From Pseudomonas entomophila (lineage in GTDB: Bacteria > Pseudomonadota > Gammaproteobacteria > Pseudomonadales > Pseudomonadaceae): a DNA stretch of 64,000 nucleotides. Positions 21,734-28,938 of the stretch are shown in pieces (the stretch's first letter is position 1; each line of letters starts with the position of its first letter). The position numbers and the translations under genes are program-made. The notes beneath the pieces are model-generated. The model was not told where the DNA came from. It did not search any database and saw only the letters and a program-made list of their open reading frames with translations. The stretch covers positions 1,955,001 through 2,019,000 of the forward strand of contig NZ_CP063832.1 of the NCBI RefSeq assembly GCF_023277925.1, read 5' to 3'.

Positions 21734-22093
21734 GTGTCCAGACTTGCAGAGTTTCGTGCTGCCGAAAAAGCGCTTCAGGAACAGATGGCACAATTGGAAG
21801 CGCTGAAAAAGGATGCCGGCCTCAAACGCGAAATCGAATTCGAGCAGAAACTAGTCGGCCTGATGAAGAGCTATGACAAGCGCCTGCGCGACATCATCGC
21901 GATCCTTGACCCCAAAGGCGCGAGCAAGGCCCCCTCGGCACCCGTCAAGCAGCAACGCCGCCCACGGGTGGTGAAAGTCTACGAAAACCCGCACACCGGC
22001 GAGCTGATCGAGACCAAGGGCGGCAACCATCGCGGGTTGAAGGCCTGGAAGGAACAGTACGGCGCACAAACGGTGGAAAGCTGGGTGCGCTGA
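21734..22093 (+). CDS. mvaU: H-NS-like xenogeneic silencer MvaU/TurB
   Basis: The 119-residue protein starts with GTG at 21734; AGGAG lies eight bases upstream, whereas an ATG at 21728 would be only two bases away. The family start MSRLAEFRAAEK agrees. The N-terminal coiled coil (about residues 1-60) mediates oligomerisation; the C-terminal AT-hook-like domain has NPHTGELIETKGGNHRGLK, the DNA-minor-groove element. MvaT-type proteins bind AT-rich foreign DNA and repress it, including prophages, so it may silence the neighbouring element. By synteny it corresponds to P. putida TurB. Confidence 0.94.
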   Translation: MSRLAEFRAAEKALQEQMAQLEALKKDAGLKREIEFEQKLVGLMKSYDKRLRDIIAILDPKGASKAPSAPVKQQRRPRVVKVYENPHTGELIETKGGNHRGLKAWKEQYGAQTVESWVR

Positions 22094-22205
22094 TGAAATA
22101 TCAACGCACTCTTCACACTTTTTTCACTTGTGCCCGCGCAGTATCGAACCAGCTAAAGGACTAGCGACCCCATCACGCGCCCGCACATGCGGGCCTCTAA
22201 TTCCA

Positions 22206-22237
22206 GCGCCCTGCCACTGTGCAGGGCGCTTTCGTTT
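22206..22237 (+). terminator. Terminator after mvaU
   Basis: A perfect nine-base stem GCGCCCTGC/GCAGGGCGC with a six-base loop is followed by TTTCGTTT. A smaller hairpin (GCCCGC/GCGGGC, 22179-22194) precedes it. Confidence 0.75.
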
Positions 22238-22299
22238 GCGCTGCCGGCTGACTGCCGTATCATGGCCCATCTCTTTTAGGCCCAGATCCCGGAGTACCC

Positions 22300-22827
22300 A
22301 TGAGCCTGCACCAGCTGCAAACACTGCCCGGCGTCACTGCCCAGCCAGACACCGCCACCGCCCAGTTCGTCTTCAACCACACCATGCTGCGGGTCAAGGA
22401 TATCGAGAAATCCCTGGACTTCTACACCCGCGTGCTGGGCTTCAGCCTGGTGGACAAGCGCGACTTCCCGGAAGCGGCCTTCAGCCTGTACTTCCTGGCC
22501 CTGGTCGACCAGAAGGATATCCCCGAGGATGACAGCGCGCGCCACCAGTGGATGAAGTCGATCCCTGGCGTGCTCGAGCTGACCCACAACCACGGCACCG
22601 AGAACGACCCTGAGTTCGCCTACCACAACGGCAACACCGACCCACGCGGTTTCGGCCACATCTGCATCTCGGTGCCGGACGTACGCGTCGCCTGCGAGCG
22701 TTTCGAGGCGCTGGACGTGCCCTTCCAGAAACGCCTGAGCGACGGCCGCATGAAGCACCTGGCCTTCGTCAAGGACCCGGACGGCTACTGGGTCGAGGTG
22801 ATCCAGCCGACCGACCTGAAGGACTGA
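22300..22827 (+). CDS. gloA: Lactoylglutathione lyase (glyoxalase I)
   Basis: The 175-residue enzyme has the four metal ligands of glyoxalase I: H27 (FNHTMLRV), E93 (VLELTHNHG), H120 (GFGHICISV) and E166 (YWVEVIQP). It converts the methylglyoxal-glutathione hemithioacetal to S-lactoylglutathione. The length and the extended N-terminus match the P. putida enzyme. CGGAG lies before the ATG. It is a single gene. Confidence 0.95.
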   Translation: MSLHQLQTLPGVTAQPDTATAQFVFNHTMLRVKDIEKSLDFYTRVLGFSLVDKRDFPEAAFSLYFLALVDQKDIPEDDSARHQWMKSIPGVLELTHNHGTENDPEFAYHNGNTDPRGFGHICISVPDVRVACERFEALDVPFQKRLSDGRMKHLAFVKDPDGYWVEVIQPTDLKD

Positions 22828-22923
22828 CCTTCAGCCGTCGCGCTCGTCGGGCGGGGAACGCCCGCCCCCTTGCTGTGGTATATGAAGAAGACGCTTCTTC
22901 CATGCCACAGCGAGGTCAGGACG

Positions 22924-23166
22924 ATGCAAACCCTTCACTGTGAATACCGCAAGCACACCATCACCGCCAGTGTGATGCCCCACCCCGACTCGCCCCTGCC
23001 CTATGCCGCCGGGTGCCTGATCACCGACCCGCAAGGCCACACCAGCCGGCGCTTGTCGATGCCGATGAAGTTCTTCTCCGACCTGAACAACGCCCAGCAC
23101 GTATCCCTGGCCCATGGCCGGGCGCTGGTGGATCAACGGCTGGACGAGGGGCATGACACCTTCTGA
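22924..23166 (+). CDS. Hypothetical 80-residue protein
   Basis: A small soluble protein starting MQTLHCEYRKHTITA after a GAGG site. It contains a TDPQGHTSRRLSMPMKFF segment and ends in an acidic helix. I recall similar small Pseudomonas proteins near gloA but not a function. It lies about 95 bases after gloA and before a REP pair. Confidence 0.65.
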   Translation: MQTLHCEYRKHTITASVMPHPDSPLPYAAGCLITDPQGHTSRRLSMPMKFFSDLNNAQHVSLAHGRALVDQRLDEGHDTF

Positions 23167-23181
23167 CAGTGAGTATCCCCC

Positions 23182-23270
23182 CTTTAGGAGCGGCTTTAGC
23201 CGCGAAGCAGGCACCGCGATGCAGGGCATCCGCTTCGCGGGTGATCGCGGGTAACCCCGCTTCTACAGGA
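23182..23270. repeat. Paired REP elements
   Basis: Two REP units, AGGAGCGGCTTTAGCCGCGA and an inverted GCGGGTAACCCCGCTTCTAC, lie between the hypothetical gene and the convergent aroE-like gene. Confidence 0.8.
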
Positions 23271-23289
23271 AAAAGCGAAGCCAACGCGA

Positions 23290-24111
23290 TCACGCCTGCC
23301 TGGCAAACGCCACCGCCGCCGCGACTTGCTCGTCACTTGGGCGCACCCCGGTATACAGCACGAACTGTTCCAGCGCTTGCAGGGCAATGACTTCCAGCCC
23401 GGTGATCACGGGCTTGCCCAGCGCCTCGGCCTGCTGGATCAGCGGCGTGCGCGCCGGCATGGCAACTACATCGAATACCTGTTCGGCCGCCGCGATCGCG
23501 GCTTCACTGAACGCCAGCTGGGCGGCCTCCGGGCCACCCGCCATGCCGATCGGCGTGACATTGACCAGCATCGACGGGCATTGGTCACCCAGTTCTGGCA
23601 ACCAGCGGTAACCACACGCCTGTGCCAACTGTCGCCCGGCCGGCTCATTGCGCGCCACGATGATCCCGTCGCGAAAACCCGCATCGCGCAAAGCGCTGGC
23701 CACCGCCTTGGCCATGCCACCGCTACCGCGCAGGGCAAAGGCGGTGCCCGGGTCGACCCGATGCCGCGCCAGCAACTGACGCACCGCCAGGTAGTCGGTG
23801 TTGTAGGCCTTCAGGCGCCCCTGGGTGTTGACCAAGGTGTTCACCGACGCAATGGCCGCCGCGGACGGGTCGATCTCGTCCACCAGGGCCATGCAGGCCT
23901 CCTTGTACGGCATCGACACCCCACACCCGCGGATACCCAAGGCACGGATACCCGCCACGGCGGCCGGCAAGTCCTGGGTGGTCATGGCTTTGTAGTAGTA
24001 GTCCAGGCCCAACTGCTGGTAGAGGTGGTTGTGAAAGCGTACGCCGAACGTGCCCGGGCGCCCGGCCAGGGAAATGCACAGGACGGTATCCCTGCTGGGT
24101 GGTGTGCTCAT
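23290..24111 (-). CDS. Shikimate-dehydrogenase-like protein (SdhL type)
   Basis: The 273-residue protein has the shikimate dehydrogenase fold: K70 (VSMPYKEA) and D106 (NTDYLAV) match the catalytic Lys/Asp pair, and a Rossmann loop RGSGGMAKAVA is present. The usual shikimate-binding N-terminal Ser-x-Ser motif is replaced by ISLAGRPGTFGVRFHN. This replacement is typical of the SdhL (HI0607-like) branch, whose substrate differs from true AroE. GGAGAAAC precedes the ATG at 24111. It probably reduces or oxidises a shikimate- or quinate-like compound, but this is uncertain. Confidence 0.85.
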   Translation of the reverse strand: MSTPPSRDTVLCISLAGRPGTFGVRFHNHLYQQLGLDYYYKAMTTQDLPAAVAGIRALGIRGCGVSMPYKEACMALVDEIDPSAAAIASVNTLVNTQGRLKAYNTDYLAVRQLLARHRVDPGTAFALRGSGGMAKAVASALRDAGFRDGIIVARNEPAGRQLAQACGYRWLPELGDQCPSMLVNVTPIGMAGGPEAAQLAFSEAAIAAAEQVFDVVAMPARTPLIQQAEALGKPVITGLEVIALQALEQFVLYTGVRPSDEQVAAAVAFARQA

Positions 24112-24275
24112 GGCCTGTTTCTCCGCGTGTCGACTGAAACGATTGCGCCAGCCTACCAGACACGACCACCGGTCGCCCCTTACACAACCTTTACCCTCCC
24201 CCTGCGAGCACTTGACGGTTGCCGGAGTCATAGTAATCAAGCCCCGAGCCTGGGGTTGTCTTGCGAGGATTGGCC

Positions 24276-24623
24276 ATGAACCGTTTCATCCCCGGAATCG
24301 CCCTGCTGGTCGGCGCGCTGGCCATCAGCGGGCAGGCATCCGCCCATGGTGGCGGCTGGTATGGCCCGGGCCCGGTGCTCGGCGCGGCAGTGGCGGGCGT
24401 GGTGGTCGGCGCGGCGATTTCCGGCGGCCATGACCGTACCGTGTACGTGCAGCAGCAGCCGGTCTACGCACCTGCGCCAGTCTATGTGCAGGCGCCACCG
24501 CCGCCACCGCCGGTCTATTACCAGCCCTATGTCGTGGAACGCTACGTACCCGCCCCACCACCGCCGGTCTACCGCCGCTACTACGGCCCGCCACCGGTGT
24601 ATTACGGGCCACCGCGCTGGTGA
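24276..24623 (+). CDS. Secreted glycine/proline/tyrosine-rich protein
   Basis: The 115-residue product has a clear signal peptide (ALLVGALAISGQASA/HGG), a glycine-zipper-like stretch (VLGAAVAGVVVGAAISGG), and a C-terminal half made of repeats of PVY, YVPAPPPP and YYGPPPVYY. Proteins of this kind are periplasmic or outer-membrane-associated and of unknown function. The ATG at 24276 is used because it directly precedes the signal peptide. Confidence 0.75.
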   Translation: MNRFIPGIALLVGALAISGQASAHGGGWYGPGPVLGAAVAGVVVGAAISGGHDRTVYVQQQPVYAPAPVYVQAPPPPPPVYYQPYVVERYVPAPPPPVYRRYYGPPPVYYGPPRW

Positions 24624-24724
24624 GCGGCATAGTTGATAAAACCAATGACCACTATCGAGGACATTGATTTCAAACCCCGAGGGCGTCTGCGTAAGGTGGG
24701 GCCATGTTTACAGGAGATGCCCCC

Positions 24725-24907
24725 ATGGCCCCTATCCAGATCATGTCCGTCGTCGGTAGCGCCGTCCCGAACAACCTGCGTCAGCAGGGCCTGCTGGCCT
24801 GCTGGTACCTGATACGCAACGGCGAGGCCATCAGCGGCCCGCTGACCACGCGCTCCTCGGCGCAGGCCCTGGCCGACCGGCTGCACGATTCAAGCTTCAT
24901 CGCCTGA
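24725..24907 (+). CDS. Hypothetical 60-residue protein
   Basis: A small protein beginning MAPIQIMSVVGSAVP, preceded by AGGAGA; an in-frame ATG at 24704 would add seven residues. It contains LLACWYLIRNGEAISGPLTT and a helix SSAQALADRLHDSSF. The family is common in Pseudomonas as I recall, with no known role. It is the last clear host gene before the prophage. Confidence 0.65.
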   Translation: MAPIQIMSVVGSAVPNNLRQQGLLACWYLIRNGEAISGPLTTRSSAQALADRLHDSSFIA

Positions 24908-24948
24908 CCTGAATTTGTTGTTGTGCGTTGCTCCCTACGCCCCTTCTG

Positions 24949-24975
24949 GCCCGCCCTTCCCGGCGGGCTTTTTTT
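24949..24975 (+). terminator. Terminator after the last host gene
   Basis: The seven-base stem GCCCGCC/GGCGGGC with a CTTCCC loop is followed by seven T residues. Confidence 0.85.
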
Positions 24976-25338
24976 GCCTGGGTGGATGCGCCTGCGGGGT
25001 TACAGGTGGCTGACAGAAAATGGTACAGGATTAAATTTCGTTCACGTTGCGCCCTTTGGATATAAGGCATTCGACAGCCGTTCGGCCATACTCCAAAGAT
25101 GTTTTTCGTGTTTTCGTGAGTTTTGCAAAGTGACGAAACCCAATGAATACGGGGGTTTCGTCACTTCGCGTCACGCTCCGTCACCCGCAAAAACACAGCC
25201 ATTGGTACAAAAAGTGGTACGAATAACTTCCCACTCTTCGGCGTTCTGCCGGTCCCGCCAGCCGTCCTGGCTGACGTTACTCCCACTCCGCTTCACGCTC
25301 AGCATGAGCCCACAACCTGGCCGCTTTAGGTGCCAGGG
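24976..25338. other. Host-prophage junction, probable att region
   Basis: About 360 bases without a credible gene. The host terminator is at the left and the first phage genes at the right. It holds three TGGTAC repeats (25021, 25203, 25215), an AT-rich stretch and the palindrome at 25128-25166. Such repeats fit integrase arm or core sites. The exact att core cannot be set because the other end of the prophage is not in the window. No tRNA was seen. Confidence 0.5.
25128..25166. repeat. Perfect 14-bp-arm palindrome near the prophage end
   Basis: AAGTGACGAAACCC (25128-25141) is perfectly repeated in inverse as GGGTTTCGTCACTT (25153-25166) with an 11-base spacer. No T-run follows, so it is not a simple terminator. 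It may bind integrase, excisionase or a repressor. Confidence 0.7.
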
Positions 25339-25577
25339 TCAATGCCGCGTGAGGGGTTGATGCCCGAGCGCATACAGCTGGTAATCCGTCACGGCCTTGT
25401 ACGCCGACTCAGCGTCAGGCTCAGCCGCTCGACTTCCTCTGGCGGCGCGCCAGCGTCCTGGGCCTCGTGATATCGACGCAAAGCGGCAATCGCCTCCCGA
25501 ATCAACGGCTCACCCGCTTCGATCATTCCCTCGATGGTTCGCTTCACGGCTCGGTCCTGACGGTTTGACCAAGGCAT
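25339..25577 (-). pseudogene. Small phage gene with a probable frameshift
   Basis: From ATG 25577 the frame gives MPWSNRQDRAVKRTIEG and a helical protein, but after EEVERL it turns into SLTLSRRTRP and stops at 25389. In the -1 frame from about 25428 the sequence continues as a much more protein-like AESAYKAVTDYQLYALG and stops at 25339. This suggests a one-base indel, or less likely a programmed shift. The 5' end overlaps the Rz-like gene by 68 bases. Function unknown. Confidence 0.5.
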
Positions 25578-26055
25578 TATAGGACGCCTCGCAGGCAAGC
25601 CCAGCTACTTGGGCACGGTCAAACGCTGCCGCCAGTTCTCCCGCTCGAGCATCAGCCCGTGCGAGCAGGTCGGAGAGCACCATTGCGGCGCGGCGGGCTG
25701 CCTCGCCTCGAGCGGCAACGGCGGGATCCGCGCCGGCGCAACCGACGGTGGCGGCGAGTTTGCCGGCGTCGTCGTGCAGCCGCTGGCCAGCAGCATCAGC
25801 CCCAGCAGCAGAACCTTCGGCAATCGTTCGTTGTTCCTGAGCATGCGCCCTCACCCCCTCCTGCGCCTGGGCGCGTCGTTGTTCTTCGTCCCGCGCGGCA
25901 CGCTCTCCAATCACTTCTGCCAGGCGATCACCGCTGTCCCGCTGCGCCGATGCTGCGACGGCCGCCACGCGCTCGACCTTGCGCCCATGCTCGTAGGCGC
26001 CCCAGTAGGACGCCAACACCAGCAAGAGTGCCGTGCCGCGTATCCACCAGTTCAC
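25510..26055 (-). CDS. Rz-like i-spanin (DUF2514 type)
   Basis: The 181-residue protein has one N-terminal membrane segment (WWIRGTALLLVLASYWGAY) and a long charged alpha-helical periplasmic part, the i-spanin plan. It overlaps the lysozyme stop by four bases, and a complete Rz1-like lipoprotein is embedded in another frame. Rz and Rz1 join inner and outer membranes and fuse them in the last step of lysis. Its composition resembles DUF2514 spanins of Pseudomonas phages. Confidence 0.85.
   Translation of the reverse strand: MNWWIRGTALLLVLASYWGAYEHGRKVERVAAVAASAQRDSGDRLAEVIGERAARDEEQRRAQAQEGVRAHAQEQRTIAEGSAAGADAAGQRLHDDAGKLAATVGCAGADPAVAARGEAARRAAMVLSDLLARADARAGELAAAFDRAQVAGLACEASYNALVKPSGPSREANHRGNDRSG
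25605..25844 (-). CDS. Rz1-like o-spanin lipoprotein, embedded in Rz
   Basis: Lying wholly inside the Rz gene in another frame, this 79-residue ORF has a signal peptide with lipobox LLASGC (C23), followed by a short proline-rich mature part (SPPPSVAPARIPPLPLE), the hallmark of Rz1. The nested arrangement is the same as in lambda. It would sit in the outer membrane and bind Rz. Confidence 0.85.
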   Translation of the reverse strand: MLRNNERLPKVLLLGLMLLASGCTTTPANSPPPSVAPARIPPLPLEARQPAAPQWCSPTCSHGLMLERENWRQRLTVPK

Positions 26056-26483
26056 GCCGCCTCCAGAAACAGAGCGCGCTCAGCGTCACGCCGGCGCACA
26101 AGGCCGGCAAGCACCTTGCCCCCGGCCTTGTTCCAGCGCGGGAATTGCTCAGCCGCGGCGGCATAGTCGCCAGCGTTGAGCAGACGGCGGAGCGTTGACG
26201 ACTCGAGGTTCGCCGAGCCGAGGTTGTAGGTGAAGCTGATCACGGCGTCCCACTGGTTCTGGCTCAGCGGCGCCGTGACCAGGCGTTGCACCTCCGGCTC
26301 GAAGCGCTGCACGTCGTTCAGCAGCATGCGCTCAGCCTGCGCCTTGCTGATCGACATGCCTGCCTTCACGCCGCGCGTGGTGCCATAGCCGATAGTCCAG
26401 ACGCCGACGGCATCCTGGTAGGCCAGCAGGTGCAGCCCCTCGAACGACTTGATGAGGCTCAAGCCACGTTGCGATGTACGCAT
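26052..26483 (-). CDS. Phage lysozyme (glycoside hydrolase 24)
   Basis: The 143-residue endolysin has the T4/P22 lysozyme triad: E15 in KSFEG, D24 in AYQDAVG and T30 in VWTIGYGT. It cleaves peptidoglycan between MurNAc and GlcNAc. There is no signal peptide or SAR segment, so release depends on the holin, which here is far away at 52941. It overlaps the Rz-like gene start. Confidence 0.93.
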   Translation of the reverse strand: MRTSQRGLSLIKSFEGLHLLAYQDAVGVWTIGYGTTRGVKAGMSISKAQAERMLLNDVQRFEPEVQRLVTAPLSQNQWDAVISFTYNLGSANLESSTLRRLLNAGDYAAAAEQFPRWNKAGGKVLAGLVRRRDAERALFLEAA

Positions 26484-26497
26484 TTGGTTACTCCAGG

Positions 26498-26522
26498 CAA
26501 AAAAATACCGCCAGGCGGCGGT
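26498..26522 (-). terminator. Terminator between tail-fibre and lysis genes
   Basis: On the minus strand ACCGCC-GCCT-GGCGGT is followed by a run of T residues (the A-run at 26499-26505). Confidence 0.7.
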
Positions 26523-26540
26523 CGGTGGATTCGGTGCTAA

Positions 26541-26993
26541 TCAGGCCGGCGGCGCGGGCCAGTCGATGGTGTTCGGGTAACCAGGCTGATCAGGCAGGCG
26601 GTTCAGCGCGATGCGGTAGCGCTTCCAGTCCTTGAGCAGCGCCGCTTCCGCGTCGGTTGCGTCGTCGAGATCGACAGCATCCTGCAGCGGTGCAATTGCT
26701 GAGTCGGCAGCGGCGCGGCGGTGTGCAGTCTCGGCCTGAGCCTCGCGCAGTTGCAGAGCAGGAAGCAGTACATCTATCTCGATCTGAGACGCCTTGCGCC
26801 AGCCCTGAATCTCGTGAGTACTCAACACAAGCATGGCCCCGTCGGTCCAATAAGCGGGAGTCGGGTCAAGGTATGCGCTGACCTCGGCCGCGCTCATTTC
26901 GACATAACCGAAAGGCAAGTAGTCGTCGATTGGAACGCCCTGCTCAAAGGCCATTACCTGGCTGCCAGCAGGGTTTCGGAAATATCGCATCAT
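26541..26993 (-). CDS. Tail fibre assembly-type protein
   Basis: The 150-residue protein begins MMRYFRNPAGSQVMAFEQG and has a C-terminal helical region ending DWKRYRIALNRLPDQPGYP and WPAPP, the pattern of Tfa-type tail fibre assembly chaperones (the repeat 'LLKDWKRYRIALNR' is typical). It follows and overlaps the fibre gene by four bases. It should help trimerise or attach the fibre and not be part of the virion. Confidence 0.85.
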   Translation of the reverse strand: MMRYFRNPAGSQVMAFEQGVPIDDYLPFGYVEMSAAEVSAYLDPTPAYWTDGAMLVLSTHEIQGWRKASQIEIDVLLPALQLREAQAETAHRRAAADSAIAPLQDAVDLDDATDAEAALLKDWKRYRIALNRLPDQPGYPNTIDWPAPPA

Positions 26994-27754
26994 CTGAGTT
27001 CACTCCATGCGGTAAGTGCGCTGACGGTACCGTTGGATGCACCAACTGAATATGTTGCGCCTGGCGGGACAATGGCTGTGGCGGTCGCAATATAGACCCC
27101 TGCCGCCCCCGCATAAGCTGCGTACACAACTGTGCCTCCGATTGTGATGTTGAGCGCGGTATTCACCGATGAGGCAGGACCGGCATGAACAATCACCTGG
27201 ATCGGGCGGCCGGTCGTGTTCACGTACAGCGGGCCGAGCAAACGCTGTGAGAGCATGCTCTGCCACGCCTGGGCTACACCTACATCACCGATGCCCAGCG
27301 CGGTCTTTGCCGCGACGGCAGTTGTAGAACCGGTTCCACCCTGGGCAATGCTCAGCGCGGCCGTCAGACCATTCAACGATGTAATGTCGCTGTTTGCGCC
27401 ACGGCTGGCGGCACCTATGTTCAGGCGCAACGTGGCGACATCCGCTGCTCCGCCGAACAGTGCGAGCGTGCTACCCCACTGATCAACGATCTGCCGCAGG
27501 CGGTCAGCCGCTTCTTTCACGTAGCCTTGCATCGGGGCCAGGCCGTAGCTGCCAGCGGCAACTGTCGAGCCCTGATAGGCCGGAAGAATGCCAATCACCG
27601 ACGCGCTCGCGATGTTGGCGACCTCGTACCACCGCCCGTCAGGGCCTTGGAATGCATCACCCACACGAGCATTCAGCGTGAAATTTGTACCTGTGCCAGT
27701 CACTGTCGTTTGGCCGGCAGTGATCGCAACCGTACCCGTTCTATACCATGGCAT
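26990..27754 (-). CDS. Tail fibre protein
   Basis: The 254-residue protein has an N-terminal beta-rich domain (RTGTVAITAGQTTVTGTGTN), a KEAADRLRQIVDQWGS helix and the tail-fibre repeat segment LSIAQGGTGSTTAVAAKTALG. The C-terminal part is Gly/Ala/Thr-rich. It is coupled to the assembly chaperone downstream, so it is the probable receptor-binding fibre. The C-terminal adhesin tip is expected to vary between phages. Confidence 0.85.
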   Translation of the reverse strand: MPWYRTGTVAITAGQTTVTGTGTNFTLNARVGDAFQGPDGRWYEVANIASASVIGILPAYQGSTVAAGSYGLAPMQGYVKEAADRLRQIVDQWGSTLALFGGAADVATLRLNIGAASRGANSDITSLNGLTAALSIAQGGTGSTTAVAAKTALGIGDVGVAQAWQSMLSQRLLGPLYVNTTGRPIQVIVHAGPASSVNTALNITIGGTVVYAAYAGAAGVYIATATAIVPPGATYSVGASNGTVSALTAWSELR

Positions 27755-27763
27755 GCGATTTTC

Positions 27764-28627
27764 TCAGTTGTAGGGGAATGGATAGCCGCTGGTCCTGATA
27801 ACCAGCGCAATTGGGTAGCGGTCTGTCGGCACATCGAAGTAAGCATTTGCGCTTTGGGCCGGCGCTCGCTGCTGGGGAAGAAGCGTCGTTCTTGCCGACA
27901 TGCAGAACATGAACTCCACGCCCCCCACCACGCCATAGGCGCCCTCCTGCACCGCTGTCAGGAATGGATAGATGTAGGGGCTGGTGAGCGGGCCTAAGCC
28001 TGCACTTCGGGTGAAGTTCACATAGGCTGCAAACTCCTCCGGCGAACCGAGCGAGACTGTCACCCTGTTGATCACGTTTGCCGGACCGCCCGGATACACC
28101 GGGCCGTATGACCTCGTGCCGCCAAAATACGGGCTGCTTCGATAGCTCGTTCCCGGGATTGAAATTGGTGCCGGCTCCGGCGGCGCCACCGTTGCAACGA
28201 TGTTGAGCGGCCGCTGACTGGAATTAAATGTCAGCACGCCGTCTTCTCGAAAGCACTTCATCCCGGTGATCGGTCCAGTGTCGCGCATGGTGTCGAAGTA
28301 GAAGAACTTCGTCGAAGTACTCGCGCCGATGTAGTAGAAGGTGGTGATATCGCCAGCCTTCGATGACCCGCACGGCGATCCGCTTCCCGTGATGAACACT
28401 ATCGGAGCCACTGCTCCGGATACTGAGAACCCCAGTACCGGCTCGGTCGTACTGCTCTCCGTCCAGTTTGATGGGTCGCTTGGATCAAGCTGGACCGACC
28501 GCAAATCGAGGCGCGGCCAGTATGTCTGCAGCGATAGGTAGCCACTCTTCAAAAGCCCATACGACACTTTGCTGGTGTCATACAGCACGCTCCCATCCGG
28601 CTTGTATGAAATGAAACCCGTGGTCAT
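27764..28627 (-). CDS. Putative virion-associated protein 1
   Basis: A protein of 287 residues starting MTTGFISYKPDGSVLYD. It is rich in Ser, Gly, Pro and aromatic residues, with few lysines, like structural tail proteins. Its first 16 residues resemble the start of the next gene (28636-28938), so the two share an N-terminal module that may dock to the tail tip. It lies ten bases upstream of the fibre gene in the same operon. No known domain is recognised. Confidence 0.7.
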   Translation of the reverse strand: MTTGFISYKPDGSVLYDTSKVSYGLLKSGYLSLQTYWPRLDLRSVQLDPSDPSNWTESSTTEPVLGFSVSGAVAPIVFITGSGSPCGSSKAGDITTFYYIGASTSTKFFYFDTMRDTGPITGMKCFREDGVLTFNSSQRPLNIVATVAPPEPAPISIPGTSYRSSPYFGGTRSYGPVYPGGPANVINRVTVSLGSPEEFAAYVNFTRSAGLGPLTSPYIYPFLTAVQEGAYGVVGGVEFMFCMSARTTLLPQQRAPAQSANAYFDVPTDRYPIALVIRTSGYPFPYN

Positions 28628-28635
28628 GGCACCCC

Positions 28636-28938
28636 TCAGTAATATCCGTAGTGGATGCGGCAGTTCATGGAGTAGTAGCCCCAGCCTCCGGCATATGAGT
28701 AGGCCCAGCTCAGTGTCGTGCCGCTCAGCGTGATACCTGGTCGCTTGCCGAGGTTGCGGTCTTGGGCACTTAGCTCGGCCACCGCATAGAACAGCGTCCT
28801 CCCGGCTGGCGGCGACGGGACAGTGATCGTCCCATTCACTGCCCCCGTATCGATATACCCCAGCATCTGGCTGATAGAGGACGTCATGTCGATCAGCAGC
28901 GTGCCGTCGGGGGCGTAGGCCAGAAATCCGGTAGCCAT
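28636..28938 (-). CDS. Putative virion-associated protein 2
   Basis: A 100-residue protein starting MATGFLAYAPDGTLLID, clearly similar to the start of the following gene. It ends in an aromatic Gly/Tyr-rich segment WGYYSMNCRIHYGYY. Its stop/start overlaps J by one base. It is probably a small tail-tip or fibre-base component. No recognised family. Confidence 0.7.
   Translation of the reverse strand: MATGFLAYAPDGTLLIDMTSSISQMLGYIDTGAVNGTITVPSPPAGRTLFYAVAELSAQDRNLGKRPGITLSGTTLSWAYSYAGGWGYYSMNCRIHYGYY

Noticed and set aside
24976..25338. tRNA gene as the attachment site
   Set aside because: No cloverleaf or T-loop was found by eye.
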